Shown here piece by piece: positions 39,501 through 48,100 of a stretch of 64,000 nt of DNA. Both the position numbers and the translations under genes were made by a program. This DNA comes from Cerasicoccus frondis (GTDB lineage Bacteria > Verrucomicrobiota > Verrucomicrobiia > Opitutales > Cerasicoccaceae): assembly GCA_031296915.1 (NCBI GenBank), contig JAVDPC010000020.1, positions 58,075-122,074 on the forward strand, given 5' to 3'. The notes below the pieces were generated by a model. That model did not search any database, was not told the origin of the DNA, and saw only the letters and a program-made list of their open reading frames with translations. Position 1 is the stretch's first letter; each line of letters opens with the position of its first letter.

Positions 39501-42500
39501 TGATGCCCTGCTGAATGCCGCAAACCGCATCGCGTTCCTTTATTATCTCTTGGGCAACGAAGCCTATGCGGACGGCATTGATCCACTGGTTGGCGCAATC
39601 AAGGAGGTCGTCGATCCTGACTCATCCAACTCCAGCTCAAGCCCGGGCGATGTCGGCTTGCAGTATAATGTGCTCCCGCCCAATACACATGCCTTCGATG
39701 AAATGGTCATCGACCTGAACACGGAAGAACTCGCCCTCTTGCGAGGACAGGCGCTCAGTGAGCCAACGGACCCTTCCAACGATCAGCCCAGCACAGGAGC
39801 CTACCCGGTGTATAACCGGCTTTATTGGAACTTTACCGGTGGTGAAGGCCAAACCGCCTACACGCTCAACTACGCAACATCGGATTATGACTTCGATGGA
39901 TTCATCGACGAAAATGACGCCGAGGAACTTTACCCTCAAGGGCATGGCGATGCCTGGGGACACTACCTAAGCTCGGTAGAAATTTACTATGACCTGCTCG
40001 CGCTGGATAACTTCTCCTGGAATTATGACGCCGAACCATACGAAGTCGACGACAGCGTGATCGAAGTCTACTACTGGAACGAGCGTCGCTTTGCACAAAC
40101 CGCAGTAGCCCGAATTCAGTGTGGCATCGATATCCTCATGCGCACTTTCAAAAGCTATTATAGTGAAGATAGCGAAGGGCAATGGGTTGGCTATACCGAT
40201 ACGAATGACTACCGCGCGTGGGGAGTCGAAGGCTGGGCGCGCCGCACCGGTCAAGCGGCGGTGTTTGACTGGGCGACGGCTAATGCGATGGTCCCCGCAG
40301 CGCCTGCGCCAGATAGCGGCAGCTTCACTCTGATCTATGACGGCCAGGAAACAGCTGCCATTGAGATAGGTGATGGCGACTTGTATTCGCTGGATACCTT
40401 GTCGGAAAATATCGAAACGGCTTTGAATGACTTGCTGGGTGATGGAACGGTTTCGGTCGAAACCAGCGCGGACACCGACAGTGTGCTGCTGACATTTGCG
40501 ATTACCTGGGCTACGGCCGACGATACTTACGTGCTGGATGTCGATGTAAGCGATCTCTCGCCCAGCTCGTTTGGCATTGTTTCGGAAGAAACTGCGGGTA
40601 GCTCAGATGATGGAACGGCATCGGTTCAATTACTGAAAATACAACAAGATAATCGCATCTTTGGCACCGTTTCACGCTCAACAATTGAAGACATTGGTCT
40701 GCTGGCGACGAAGGGCGTTTACGTGCAAGAATACTTGGATCGCATTAATAACGGACTGAACCCGATTGGCCTCTCGCCAAACACGGTGCCGTTTTCGATT
40801 GATCCGTCGCTGGTCTTGGACGTTGAAACGAATGACAGCACGTTCAACTCGCACTTTGAGCAGGTCTACGATCAGGCGCTCTCCGCGTTTCGCTATGCGT
40901 TCAAGGTCTACAGTGTCGCGAACATCCAGAAGGTAAATGTGCGCGCCTTAGAGGTCTCGAGCGAAGCGCTGCGCGAAAGCATTGTCCAGAAAGACTTGGA
41001 ATATAAGAACCAATTAAAGAAGTTCTTCGGCTCGCCCTACTCCGGCACCATGGGCACCGGCAAGCTCTACGCCGCCGATTATGATGGTCCCGACTATTAC
41101 CTCTTCAATTACCTGGATAACAACGTGGTCAATGACTACGTAACGCCACTGCCATCGACTTCCTTGGTGGACTTCGTCAGCGAATTCCCCATCGACCTCA
41201 GCAGCACCAAGGGGCTGGGTTCGTCGGACAGCGGCTCAGCCGACAATACACTGGAGAGCGTGTATGGTCATTACTTTACCTCCGATGGATCAAATGCGCG
41301 GACCATCGACTTTCCCTCTGATGACACGGACGACCTGGATGACGATACCGAAATCGAACGACTGGAAGCCGCGTTGGACATGAGCTTTGACGGCAATGAG
41401 TTCAACCTGCCACTGACCGCATCAAACTATGCCTACCTGGCGCCCGACACCTGGGGACAGCGCGATTACTACGGCACGATTCAAATGGCGCTCACCGAAA
41501 TGGTGCAGGCTGAAGGCTCGTTGCGCGAGTCAGTGCAGAAATACGAGAATCTCGTGCAAGAAATCGAAAACCAGATAACCCTGATCCAAGCCAAGTATGA
41601 TGTCTATGATGAGATTCTGGATCTCAAGGTTAATAAAGGAAGCACGATTACGAACCTTAAAGTTTCGGCGGCTAACCTCACTGCCTCTGCTGCGTTCTTA
41701 AATGCGTATGCAGACGCGATCACGAACGAAATAAAAGGCGTTGGGGATTTGAATGAAAAGATTATTGGATTCTCGGTCGATATCACTCCCATTGCGGACG
41801 CGATCGAATATGCTTCCAATCTATTAAGCTACATACCGACAAAGTTGGCTGCAGGATCGACAAGTGCTGCTGCTGACGGCTTGGTGGCAGATGCTATCAA
41901 CGATGAATATTACCTCGATCTGGACACTTACAAAGACGGCTATCCGTTCGAGCTCCAAGAGCAACTGGCCCAGTTGCAAGTCTTGCTCAACAACGAGCCA
42001 CTGGCTCGCTATGAAATCTTCACCCAGATCGAGGTGCTTCGCTCTACGCAGCAAAAGTTCCTCGCCGAGCGCGGTGAAGCTTACATGGTCTGGACAGACC
42101 GCATCTACTGGAACCAAAAACTGGCGGCGACGATTCAGGAGCGCAAGTCGCGCGATATGGCGTTCCGCATTCAGCGCAACCATGCCTTGGAGCAATACAT
42201 GCAGGCCTTCGAGCTCGCCCGCCGCTACGCCTTCCTCGCAGCGCAGGCTTATGATTACGAGACCGCGCTTGATCCCAGTGACGACCAGTACATCGGCCCG
42301 ATGCTGGACTACTTGATGGAAACCACCTTTCTCGGCATGATCACAGGTTACGGCGGGGGCACATCCGACGTGGGTGGTGGTGTTCCGATTTACGGTCAAG
42401 GCGGCATCAGTGAAGTACTCGCCTGGATGCAGGCAAACTTCGCGCAGATCAAGGCGCAGAATGGCCATACTCAGGCCAACTACGAAATCCTGTCGTTCTC

Positions 42501-43359
42501 TCTGCGTGAGGAGCTGGCGGGCATCGAAAAAGACGCCGATGACAGCTCAGACCAAGCGACCGACGACTACTCCTGGCTCCAGTGGCTGACCAGCAGTAGC
42601 TCCGGTCTCAACGGCCAGTCCGAGTTCTATGACGACCTCCGCGACAACAGTTACTACAATCTCTATTGTCGCCCGTGGAATTCAGATGGCGACGCAGTGC
42701 CTGGCTTTGTCGTTTCCTTCAGCACGACGGTGACCCCAGGCGAAGATTTCTTCGGCTACGATCTGGATGGCGGCGACAGCGCCTACGACCCGTCCCGCTT
42801 TGCCACACGCATCTATGGCGTGGCGCTTGAATTCGAGTCTTACGACACCACAAACCTGGCGGCGACGCCGCGCGCCTACCTCGTTCCAGTGGGCAAGGAT
42901 TTCTCACGCGTTCCCGACTCGCTGTCCACAGAAATTCGCTCTTGGAGCGTCGTCGACCAGAAATTGCCCATCGCCATTCCACCCACCGACTACGAGTTGG
43001 AAAGCAATGTCTACGCACCGATCATTGACGGGGTGAATGGCTACTTTGGAGAGATACGCCTGCACTCAGCCTTCTCCGTGGCAACGTCTACGGTCGATCT
43101 GGATTCCTTCGACACCACTTCAACTTACTTCGGCGTCGACCTCGTTGGGCGCTCAGTGTGGAACAGTCAGTGGGTGCTGATCATTCCGCTGGAATCGATG
43201 CACTACAACGATTATACCACCGATCCCACCGACGGCACCGCTTATCAATATTTCCTCCCCAACATCGACGGCACACTGATCGATGGCGACTCGGCCGCGA
43301 CGGGAGGCATCACCGATATCATACTTAATCTGATGACCTACTCCTACTCTGGCAATTAA
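30550..43359 (+). CDS. Giant exported multidomain protein, 4269 residues
   Basis: The frame is open for 12.8 kb. A signal sequence (YLTFLAIGIALGTASSLKA) lies about 40 residues in, so GTG at 30619 may be the true start. The protein is extremely rich in Asp, Ser, Thr, Tyr and Glu. A LamG/concanavalin-like domain is seen at about 1100-1340 (IGQIRWWDVALTEDQV, LVGFWYFEIDEGN). Three copies of a GXFXLXYXGXXT repeat occur near 2273, 2370 and 3255. Residues about 3637-4000 are predicted helical and coiled (SLRESVQKYENLVQEIENQI; RIQRNHALEQYMQAFELARR). No membrane anchor or PEP-CTERM tail is seen at the C-terminus. It heads a four-gene operon with 15-, 11- and 20-bp gaps. Function unknown; adhesion, predation or toxin-like delivery are only guesses. 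Confidence 0.85.
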   Translation: MGLVNSVKYYFNIKHLTPTLTLCVNINKYNLRNWSVFPCTRAAYLTFLAIGIALGTASSLKAATRDGQAMAVALEAFDGDGFRIIQVVEGPVDSRTSPSYGYYVFGALIDGTSGISWNGQTFEAELEDSSLPAYATGDDGTGDYVTRPVGFLAQIDPSGQLNWVRFIMAQANASLDDASYLTLDSSTVAYVETEDWTINALGDYFRADEGKMASRLGGISVAEDYGIALAFNLGAATRLYGKSGSQSAQFWTDVDVATSDTPTESVNFLENELALYIDDGASNSSIRSDSFIENSCNIGVVLDFDGDLIDTFYLRGEQDYYLLNEGAVTNEVPTWISDVYFDEGTGDVVFCGFSDLVGGAYQPYTRGVSDLEADINGSLDSTLPFVVNFTAYFDTVASKFNNINTTTGSYSYLLENDTAANYEEVDWRVTGFIGQFSSIGDQDTAVIANFQAYIGQFYTLLDSTDAQEICEPYYSTGLFAVYYAPYRILYSKAVDSIFIGAGASYGNLYYYEGKYGDYTEFYDYANCLYACQGLTAKPSGGVVSANATASVAGGYPTVFTLFQYSGGVKDFAEDASNTDNVVSPIAEDHHGHSFDHVSIVGQLVNPGTLSISTDEDVATGSSSTATIDVPITIWSENSFYYTGSDEDTYNVGGGVFGIYDDTPYYYDYVYESVAGGNSGDITQTPLEAQLPMLLFFRYDDSSGSVELTPEMATVVAPKLTGEHFWNTYFTGSTNWSSRTTDSDDNPLIFWPVSLSLTDDGYDEAESNSDYVPMRYDPLYIYSKDEKKYIDELDTFYSDGTTTSADEYASGEYFDFIFGVLDDITQDDSPDLSSAWVGGNRLIGDDLGQTSADTLQMIAAMNDDGQIVLIGTLAANDDDDYILISSPDSSTDDTTIINTSSSIDELFAAFFSIDSSYDITAQTGYEVFFELPAFISPDLLSVGDDSSLGIEPDPGTALLVENTDLAIELPYRLYYDIDGNLTYKSTDSDDTGAQGLDNDDKRIRYTLDSYSIVGSATTETGNDISFTLTEDTSIKVDYTAEYSTIWTVSATDADDYAEQVLDSLPDPVPNEAFFWTDKDDAITPYVTGAVSAPASTNNGIIDGARYVVTEFDRDLYSVYSGLVIDDGNNEIIFGDISNFTTGDMTFQIQFQDVEWEEGYIYILLQIDQAHANMLLYAILEDDELTIYAEVRILAGSHVNLSGTLDEFESGMLTCVYSGLGTSSIEFDVYLQEGNDSDVDQSDTDSVTSATDTYEMATSGECIFSPSDVTASSNFAVTSSDYTIIGVPATIGQIRWWDVALTEDQVVSYGQKVLTGTESDLVGFWYFEIDEGNSEEDLTGNGNTATLADFQSNPYDFFISSTPDSDSDYYLTPTSYSTSILSMPSYSQTGPVNLNVTMQKQWQLVISATEIEGTAAIIPVVLEFDEEPTDLESTLQAGTLVPSTNTDGTTGIGTYWIDEGKYVVIGCFQKTGDSTGTSLVGWSNATNVADLTSAQKSMSITDAVDDGLINYLSSGVTVAAIEDSNDEDETVDLTSDSQGKFYYFDTLEIEDQVTMTWTYNNPVFYFETTTSTTDTDAAFYIGEKLYPFSTEDDDSIRNTVTYTESDGTTSTNYIIYELMDAYGIDESYWSSVEVSIENTSNNTPTLSLIQAIKSTSTASDILGWSAEEMALVAMQPGIVQATWEIELSYTDSSDISNVISGYLTIEVEVLDPTDSDYASFYADQIVTMVLDAGNALLDPNDADDYIFYDFIYWSGSDETRSTVLNNATYGPELSAPYEGYTVLRFLTTSDGTTPRGDLNSEIWKILVVESEALSYTDNADGTVSFTLGGEAVDNVSTNIATALTAYNDLGASQDNAGIGTGRLMSTTTYGYLAPVNNAIYESVSDDAYYPGLPDGNIIPVNTIEYASNDVSGDDTLPYQVVVAWFVGGDDYFGAYIPSNPLQYTPVYPDYTECNGFITISSTLGSQSLYGDDSYQEDDSASTPKYSTLPTADFVDAYIYYQNDPDEPGYNPNEEHAILADANSNTEQNSYSDKDGDVVFALRDDLNVTTDNQSDYTNSPVLTSEPYVLVTYYDSDNGVYDMLIYAVYKDQAPTSADDSTLVDVDFDLVGYEAGTLIEPPYPLSIVIGASSVPSFYQADASAPNVPFWEDVNGDYWTIAGDSDYYGFFFYEMTGSFYFPELTDSNGTADYSNGDVISWYPSSLTEPIPSYSSGDDLKADYEVDPTDATWAPVEWTLDSEWPDNVAILKVGETMTYGGGDFYSDNSYYPTMPTINYSTETGDFEIQDENGTGSGSLSYQSTADEIESALNGMNSSNGPNNVEVTVTGSFPSWVITFNEAGAETITISSDVSDTANYSMTLTSVVTGDDVTDTDAVYYLYVSGVSESSDSAVWAMTSTLDDSDTTSAFALRATATELELALNNMNAETGPFGDGFVTVTGENPSFTVTWNDVGSRDYLLEADTSVNIYPISFVEVVESIAGDEDTAEVQTITLVAQQVTGLPDVIEWLSGQVVFDELNPDGSEYESLTEAYEQSSVRFYNPFAAITVDLEGTFSSSVTSDTEVFTTYSGTDYSDYEYFYMFSASLQNRVAYDPSENQLALVGLINGSSISSGSVSSLEADTNYIQPNVLSGDDLEELLEDVAADDTWAADSTSSGYMNDALLSLYYISRNPNAVFTTVVGEAPTAQTGDSADIDVDLYTWLVGLDDDDSDGYAEPESVLGEGAVVTTNFAYLVNALSDGSFTGAYFVIAENNDSSLVGETVDLEVVYLAPELVTGTIISIDPTDAFQQKQTLRLDQDFGANASYYESTDSSSVDLVTFDWIYQLPTTGSTSYPQPPDDITTDSEGWTILSTQTGQEITIEEDTALLLTDYWFYARYKSTDETEESSWAGAANSSTTSGEYVPQLSTGWVNRVLDAINYFENRYTDLIYTDAADPYTSIIQQAGAPYDGDVALDDDQDYIEDVGLIEFYTTLYNYAYDLASDAGVVEDVSDALLNAANRIAFLYYLLGNEAYADGIDPLVGAIKEVVDPDSSNSSSSPGDVGLQYNVLPPNTHAFDEMVIDLNTEELALLRGQALSEPTDPSNDQPSTGAYPVYNRLYWNFTGGEGQTAYTLNYATSDYDFDGFIDENDAEELYPQGHGDAWGHYLSSVEIYYDLLALDNFSWNYDAEPYEVDDSVIEVYYWNERRFAQTAVARIQCGIDILMRTFKSYYSEDSEGQWVGYTDTNDYRAWGVEGWARRTGQAAVFDWATANAMVPAAPAPDSGSFTLIYDGQETAAIEIGDGDLYSLDTLSENIETALNDLLGDGTVSVETSADTDSVLLTFAITWATADDTYVLDVDVSDLSPSSFGIVSEETAGSSDDGTASVQLLKIQQDNRIFGTVSRSTIEDIGLLATKGVYVQEYLDRINNGLNPIGLSPNTVPFSIDPSLVLDVETNDSTFNSHFEQVYDQALSAFRYAFKVYSVANIQKVNVRALEVSSEALRESIVQKDLEYKNQLKKFFGSPYSGTMGTGKLYAADYDGPDYYLFNYLDNNVVNDYVTPLPSTSLVDFVSEFPIDLSSTKGLGSSDSGSADNTLESVYGHYFTSDGSNARTIDFPSDDTDDLDDDTEIERLEAALDMSFDGNEFNLPLTASNYAYLAPDTWGQRDYYGTIQMALTEMVQAEGSLRESVQKYENLVQEIENQITLIQAKYDVYDEILDLKVNKGSTITNLKVSAANLTASAAFLNAYADAITNEIKGVGDLNEKIIGFSVDITPIADAIEYASNLLSYIPTKLAAGSTSAAADGLVADAINDEYYLDLDTYKDGYPFELQEQLAQLQVLLNNEPLARYEIFTQIEVLRSTQQKFLAERGEAYMVWTDRIYWNQKLAATIQERKSRDMAFRIQRNHALEQYMQAFELARRYAFLAAQAYDYETALDPSDDQYIGPMLDYLMETTFLGMITGYGGGTSDVGGGVPIYGQGGISEVLAWMQANFAQIKAQNGHTQANYEILSFSLREELAGIEKDADDSSDQATDDYSWLQWLTSSSSGLNGQSEFYDDLRDNSYYNLYCRPWNSDGDAVPGFVVSFSTTVTPGEDFFGYDLDGGDSAYDPSRFATRIYGVALEFESYDTTNLAATPRAYLVPVGKDFSRVPDSLSTEIRSWSVVDQKLPIAIPPTDYELESNVYAPIIDGVNGYFGEIRLHSAFSVATSTVDLDSFDTTSTYFGVDLVGRSVWNSQWVLIIPLESMHYNDYTTDPTDGTAYQYFLPNIDGTLIDGDSAATGGITDIILNLMTYSYSGN

Positions 43360-43374
43360 TCCTTCGGGGGCATT

Positions 43375-44346
43375 ATGGATAACTTATACCGAATCAACCG
43401 CCACAGATCAAAAGCAATGCATTGGGCTTGGCTGTGCATTTTACTCATTTCACTGCCTGCCGTTGTTCGAGCGGATGGGACCATCACTGAAACCTATGAC
43501 CTGACAGCAGGTTGGAATACGGTTTACCCCAGCGTAGCTCCCACTGAGCCCAAAGTGGCAGATGCATTTGCCGACCTGCCCGACGGTAGTCGTGTATACG
43601 CTTACTTCCCCGCCGAAAACCCTGGCCGATTTGTCGATAGTGGATCCGACGCCGTGTGGAATGGTCCCAGTTGGCAGCGATGGAGCAACACATCGCCCGA
43701 GAGCGAGTTGAACGACCTGTATGCAGTGGTGGCGCAGATACCAATGGTCATTTACGTGCCAGAGGACGCCACGCTCTCTATCGAAGGCGCCCCCGTGGCG
43801 ACTATTGCAGACACTGGAATTTACCAGTTTGATTTACGCGGCCTGATCGTAGATGAGGACAACAGCGTCACCTTCAATGAATTCTTTTCTGCGACGAACC
43901 CGCCAACCGCTGTTTTCGATCTCGTGGACGGTCGTTGGCAGGAAGTATCTCTGGACACTGTAGTCGAACGCGGTCGTGCTTATTGGTTTTATCACGAAGA
44001 CGCCACCAGCTACGATGGCCCGCTGCGTTTTAGGAATCTTCCCTCCGGTTCATTGTACTTCGGCGTAGGTTTCACCACCATCGATTACTCAACCCGTCTG
44101 GATTCGACTTCTCTGGTCATCGAACTCGTGTCCGGCAGCATCGACCTGGAGATTGGTGATGGCTTTCTGGCCGATGAGTTTTCCGCTTTGCTGGATGAGA
44201 TTACGCTCAGTGAAATTTCAGCGTCTCTGGTTTCGAGACTGCAACTACGCCTGGCAAGCGCGAGCGAGAGTATCAGCGGAGAAGCCGTAATTTGCCTGAA
44301 AGACTCACTGGGCTACAGCGCACGGTACTTAACCATAAACTTTTAA
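43375..44346 (+). CDS. Exported protein of the giant-protein operon (GWN-type)
   Basis: 323 residues with a signal peptide (WAWLCILLISLPAVVRA). The mature start ITETYDLTAGWNTVYPSVAP resembles a recurring unnamed family with a GWNAVFLEVQP-like opening found beside giant LamG proteins in planctomycetes and relatives; that resemblance is from memory and not checked. Later blocks include GRWQEVSLDTVVERGRAYWF and YDGPLRFRNLPSGSLYFGVG, suggestive of beta-sandwich structure. It starts 15 bp after the giant gene, behind a G-rich site (GGGGG, 43366-43370). It is probably a partner or accessory of the giant protein at the cell surface. No catalytic motif is visible. Confidence 0.72.
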   Translation: MDNLYRINRHRSKAMHWAWLCILLISLPAVVRADGTITETYDLTAGWNTVYPSVAPTEPKVADAFADLPDGSRVYAYFPAENPGRFVDSGSDAVWNGPSWQRWSNTSPESELNDLYAVVAQIPMVIYVPEDATLSIEGAPVATIADTGIYQFDLRGLIVDEDNSVTFNEFFSATNPPTAVFDLVDGRWQEVSLDTVVERGRAYWFYHEDATSYDGPLRFRNLPSGSLYFGVGFTTIDYSTRLDSTSLVIELVSGSIDLEIGDGFLADEFSALLDEITLSEISASLVSRLQLRLASASESISGEAVICLKDSLGYSARYLTINF

Positions 44347-44357
44347 TATTCTGCACG

Positions 44358-45122
44358 ATGATATTTAGACACCAGAAATTTGCCGCACGCTGGGTGCATG
44401 TCTTGCTGCTTGCTCAGTCTTTACTGGTCACTGCTCATGCGGATGATTCCACCGCAGGTTTGTGGGTCGGCACAGTGGTCATGGACCGTGTTTCGGAACT
44501 GACGCCCTCGACCGATTCTGTCAGCGAAACAGCGACTCCCGTTGCGAGCCCGTTGTCGGTTCGTATATTAATCTTCATCGATGACACTGGAGCGGCCTCC
44601 ATGCTTAAGTGGGCTACGCTAATGCGTTATCAAACAACGACGGGCGACGATGACGACTTGGAAGAAATCGTTATTGTCGACACCGATGATTTTTATGTGT
44701 CGGGAGTCATTGGCTACACCACTGATGGCAATCGCTACATCGGACGGCGTTTTTCCACGGCATTTTATGATTGGAGCGATGATGGCGCACTGAGCATGGA
44801 TGGCGATGTGACTTCTGGATCACTGAGTACAACGCTTAGCCTCACTGCGACCTACGCCACCAATCCGTTTTACCATCGCTACCATAACATGCATCAAGAG
44901 GGGCGCGACATCACGCGTTACATAACGATTGATAATTTGGCGAGTATTGAGCAAACCTCCACGGAAAGTTATGCGGCTCTATCAGGTGATTACATGGAAG
45001 TTATCAATGGACTTGCCAACAATGACACTGACACGACCACACGCGACACTTCCATCATCATCCAAGGCACCGTGTATCTGGTCCAGGTATCGAGCGTTAG
45101 CTCATTGGGGATTCCAGATTAA
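44358..45122 (+). CDS. Exported protein of the giant-protein operon (LWVG-type)
   Basis: 254 residues from ATG at 44358, 11 bp after the preceding stop; an in-frame ATG at 44292 overlaps the upstream gene and would not give a signal peptide at the N-terminus. The signal peptide is WVHVLLLAQSLLVTAHA. The mature start STAGLWVGTVVMDRVSEL and the block NPFYHRYHNMHQEGRDITRY recall an unnamed, recurrent extracellular domain (GLWVGEV...NPFRHKYHPDH...ITR) of planctomycetes and verrucomicrobia; this is recollection, not a search result. The two His pairs in that block could bind metal. Function unknown. Translation is likely coupled to its neighbours. Confidence 0.7.
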   Translation: MIFRHQKFAARWVHVLLLAQSLLVTAHADDSTAGLWVGTVVMDRVSELTPSTDSVSETATPVASPLSVRILIFIDDTGAASMLKWATLMRYQTTTGDDDDLEEIVIVDTDDFYVSGVIGYTTDGNRYIGRRFSTAFYDWSDDGALSMDGDVTSGSLSTTLSLTATYATNPFYHRYHNMHQEGRDITRYITIDNLASIEQTSTESYAALSGDYMEVINGLANNDTDTTTRDTSIIIQGTVYLVQVSSVSSLGIPD

Positions 45123-45142
45123 TCAGAAAAGCAGGCTGCGTC

Positions 45143-48100
45143 ATGACATCGAACACATTCAGAAATTTCTTAGCGGTCACACTTTGCTCGGCATGCCACT
45201 GGGTTTATGCCGGCGTGCCCGAACCCGACTTCATTGTTTATGGAAAGATCACCGATACTGGCGGGATCCAACCGATAGCGATCGATCAAGGGACATTGCG
45301 CTGGCAACTCTCTGGCGCGGGTAAGGAATTATCATTCGAGACCGACGTTGAAATTTTCGGGTCCGATACGACCTTCTCCTATCGCATCAGTTTCCCAGCC
45401 GAAGTTGGCTTTCCAAGCTTTCCCTCCAAGACAACCGTCGATCTGGAAGGAGACGGTGAGCGATACGCCACATCAACCATTGAGCTGGAATACCTCGGGC
45501 AAATCTACTCAGTGAATGTCGACCGAAGCGACAGCGATGCGATGCGACTGGAGCAAGACCAGCGTGGGCGCAACTTCCGCATCGACCTAGATGTTCATTT
45601 ACCGCAACTCGACTCCGATGGCGATGGCATGCCGGATAGTTACGAGGACCAATATGACGGCTTGGATAAATTAGTCGCCGACGCCGATGACGACCTCGAT
45701 GGAGACTCCGTCACCAATGGAGATGAATACGCCCAACAAACCGACCCATCTGTCGCCGATACCGCGCCAACGATCATCTCTGATCGATTGAACGCCATAT
45801 TTGGCGGCGCCGTCGCACTGCGCATTGATATCGCCGACTTGGATGATAATCCGACCATCAACGCACTCGCGCCCGACCTGTCTGACCAAGCGGATGTCGT
45901 CATCACACTCGATGCGATCTCCGCCAACTTTGCGCTGCAAAAAATAACCGCTGGCGCGGGCAGTGGCATCGACGCTTACCAAACACTGGCTGTTGGCAGC
46001 ACCTTTACTCTAGCGGAGATTTACAACGGACAAATTCTGCTGACACACGATGCCTCGGATATCCTGGATGGCGTAATTTCGATTTCCGTAACGGACTCCA
46101 CTGGCGGCAGCGACTCCGCCGATATACCGATTAAAGTCTGGAATCCGGCTGGGCCTGACGGTGACGACATACTCGCCTGGATCGACGCCACCGCTTCCAC
46201 GGTGGATATCTTTGGCAAGTCGGTCGTGACTGGTGAAGTCAACGGACGAACCTCGATCCTCTTCGATGGAGCGACGCGCTACACGACAAGCACAAAGGGT
46301 TGGCTGGCCGACGATGGCTGGCACATCAGCGCCGCCTTTACCAGTGAGTCCGCCGAGAAGCAGCAACTCTACAACACGCCACGCGGCGGGTTGCGTCTCT
46401 ACGCGTTCGACGATTTACTCTTTCCCGGCCACCTGAAACTAACGGGGAGCAACCAATCTCTGGTCAGCGAGTCGTCCACCTCCATGGGCGAATTGACCTT
46501 GCTCAGCGCCAGCATGCACGACGGCGAGCGAGGGTTTTCAGTCAATGACTCCAGCCCTGCGGGCAGCTTCGAACTAGCGAACGACAACACACTGTCCGCG
46601 CTTGATGAAATTGGTGGCAACGCAACCAACGGATATTTTCAAGGCGGTTTGCATGAACTGATGATCTTTGCGGATGAGCTCAATGATTATGACTTTGCCG
46701 ACCAACAATCCTATCTCAAAGCCCGCTGGGAGAATTCAATCATCGTCGATGCTCTGCAATCAACCAGACCGGTATTCTTCATTGCCCCGTCTGCGCTACT
46801 GAGTGAGGACGATTATACCAGCAACTTTACGCCAAACTATGGAGAGGCTGTTTCTCACATTCTTCTGGGCTGGAACCGCAATGTAGTCGCCTATGGCGGC
46901 TACGCGGATGACGAGTTCTGGGTTGGCGGCGGCAATAGTTGGCTGGCCGGAGGAATCGGGGCCGATCAATTCACTTACCTGAGTGGCGGAGAGGAACAAG
47001 TCATCGCCGATTTCAACGAGAGCGAAGGCGATACCCTGGCATTACAGTATCTGTTCAACGGCATAGTCTCGGATGAGATCGAAAAGTTCGTCAACATACG
47101 AGAAGATGAGTCCGACGCCTTGGTTGAGGTGTTCTTGCAGGGCGATAACACGCTCGATCCGGATCTCGTCGTGCGCCTGCTCAATCGAAGCGATCTGGAC
47201 CAGAGCCAACTGGCTTCGCTGTATGCAATGGGCGCCATCGACTGCGGCAGCGTCCGCCCTGCCCTGGAGCTACAAATGAATACGATCGACGGCGAGGCCG
47301 TTGAAGTCGACGATAGCCCTGCCAAAATTGGCGTCACGCTGGTCGAGGGAATTTGGCCGGAAGGAAAATACGTCCACCTTGACCTCGATACCGATCAAGT
47401 CCTCGGCGAGGATTTTCGCCTGTTTGCTAATCTCTACGATCCCAATCTCGGAGCCTACGTTTTAACCGAACTCTTTGATTACCGTGTGCCGGTGAGCCTC
47501 AAGGAAAATGATAAAGTCATTCAGGTTTCCATCCAACCCATCAGCAATCAGCAGACCGAGCCTGAGCGCACCATCGCGGTGAACGCTATTCCGCAACCAA
47601 ACCGCTTTACGTTGGATGAGACGTTCGCAGCGGCGGAGGTGACCATTATCGATGGACTCCCATACCTCATCATTCAACCGACCATTGCCGAACTGAACCC
47701 AACGCTCTCCGGCGAAGGTTTCCGCATTACGAGAGTAGGCGTTACTGATGTGCCGCTGACCTTTGACGTCGTCATGGAAGGCACTGCGATAAACGGCACG
47801 GACTACAGCTACGTCTCGACTCAGCACACATTGCCCAGTGGATCAGAAGAGATTTTAATTCCCATCAACGCCCTGCGCTATGCGCAAAGCCAAGGCTCAA
47901 ACGTAGTCGCTCTGCGCTTGGCGAGCGGGACCAAGTATCAGCTCGAATCATCGACAACGGCTCAGATCATACTGACAACCGAAGCCATCGTAATCAATAT
48001 CGATGCCGTCCAACCCAAGGCGGTCGTGAGCGACAACAATCCCGAAGCGCTGATATTTTTACAACTGACTGGGCAACCTTCGAGCAACGTCACCATGGTG

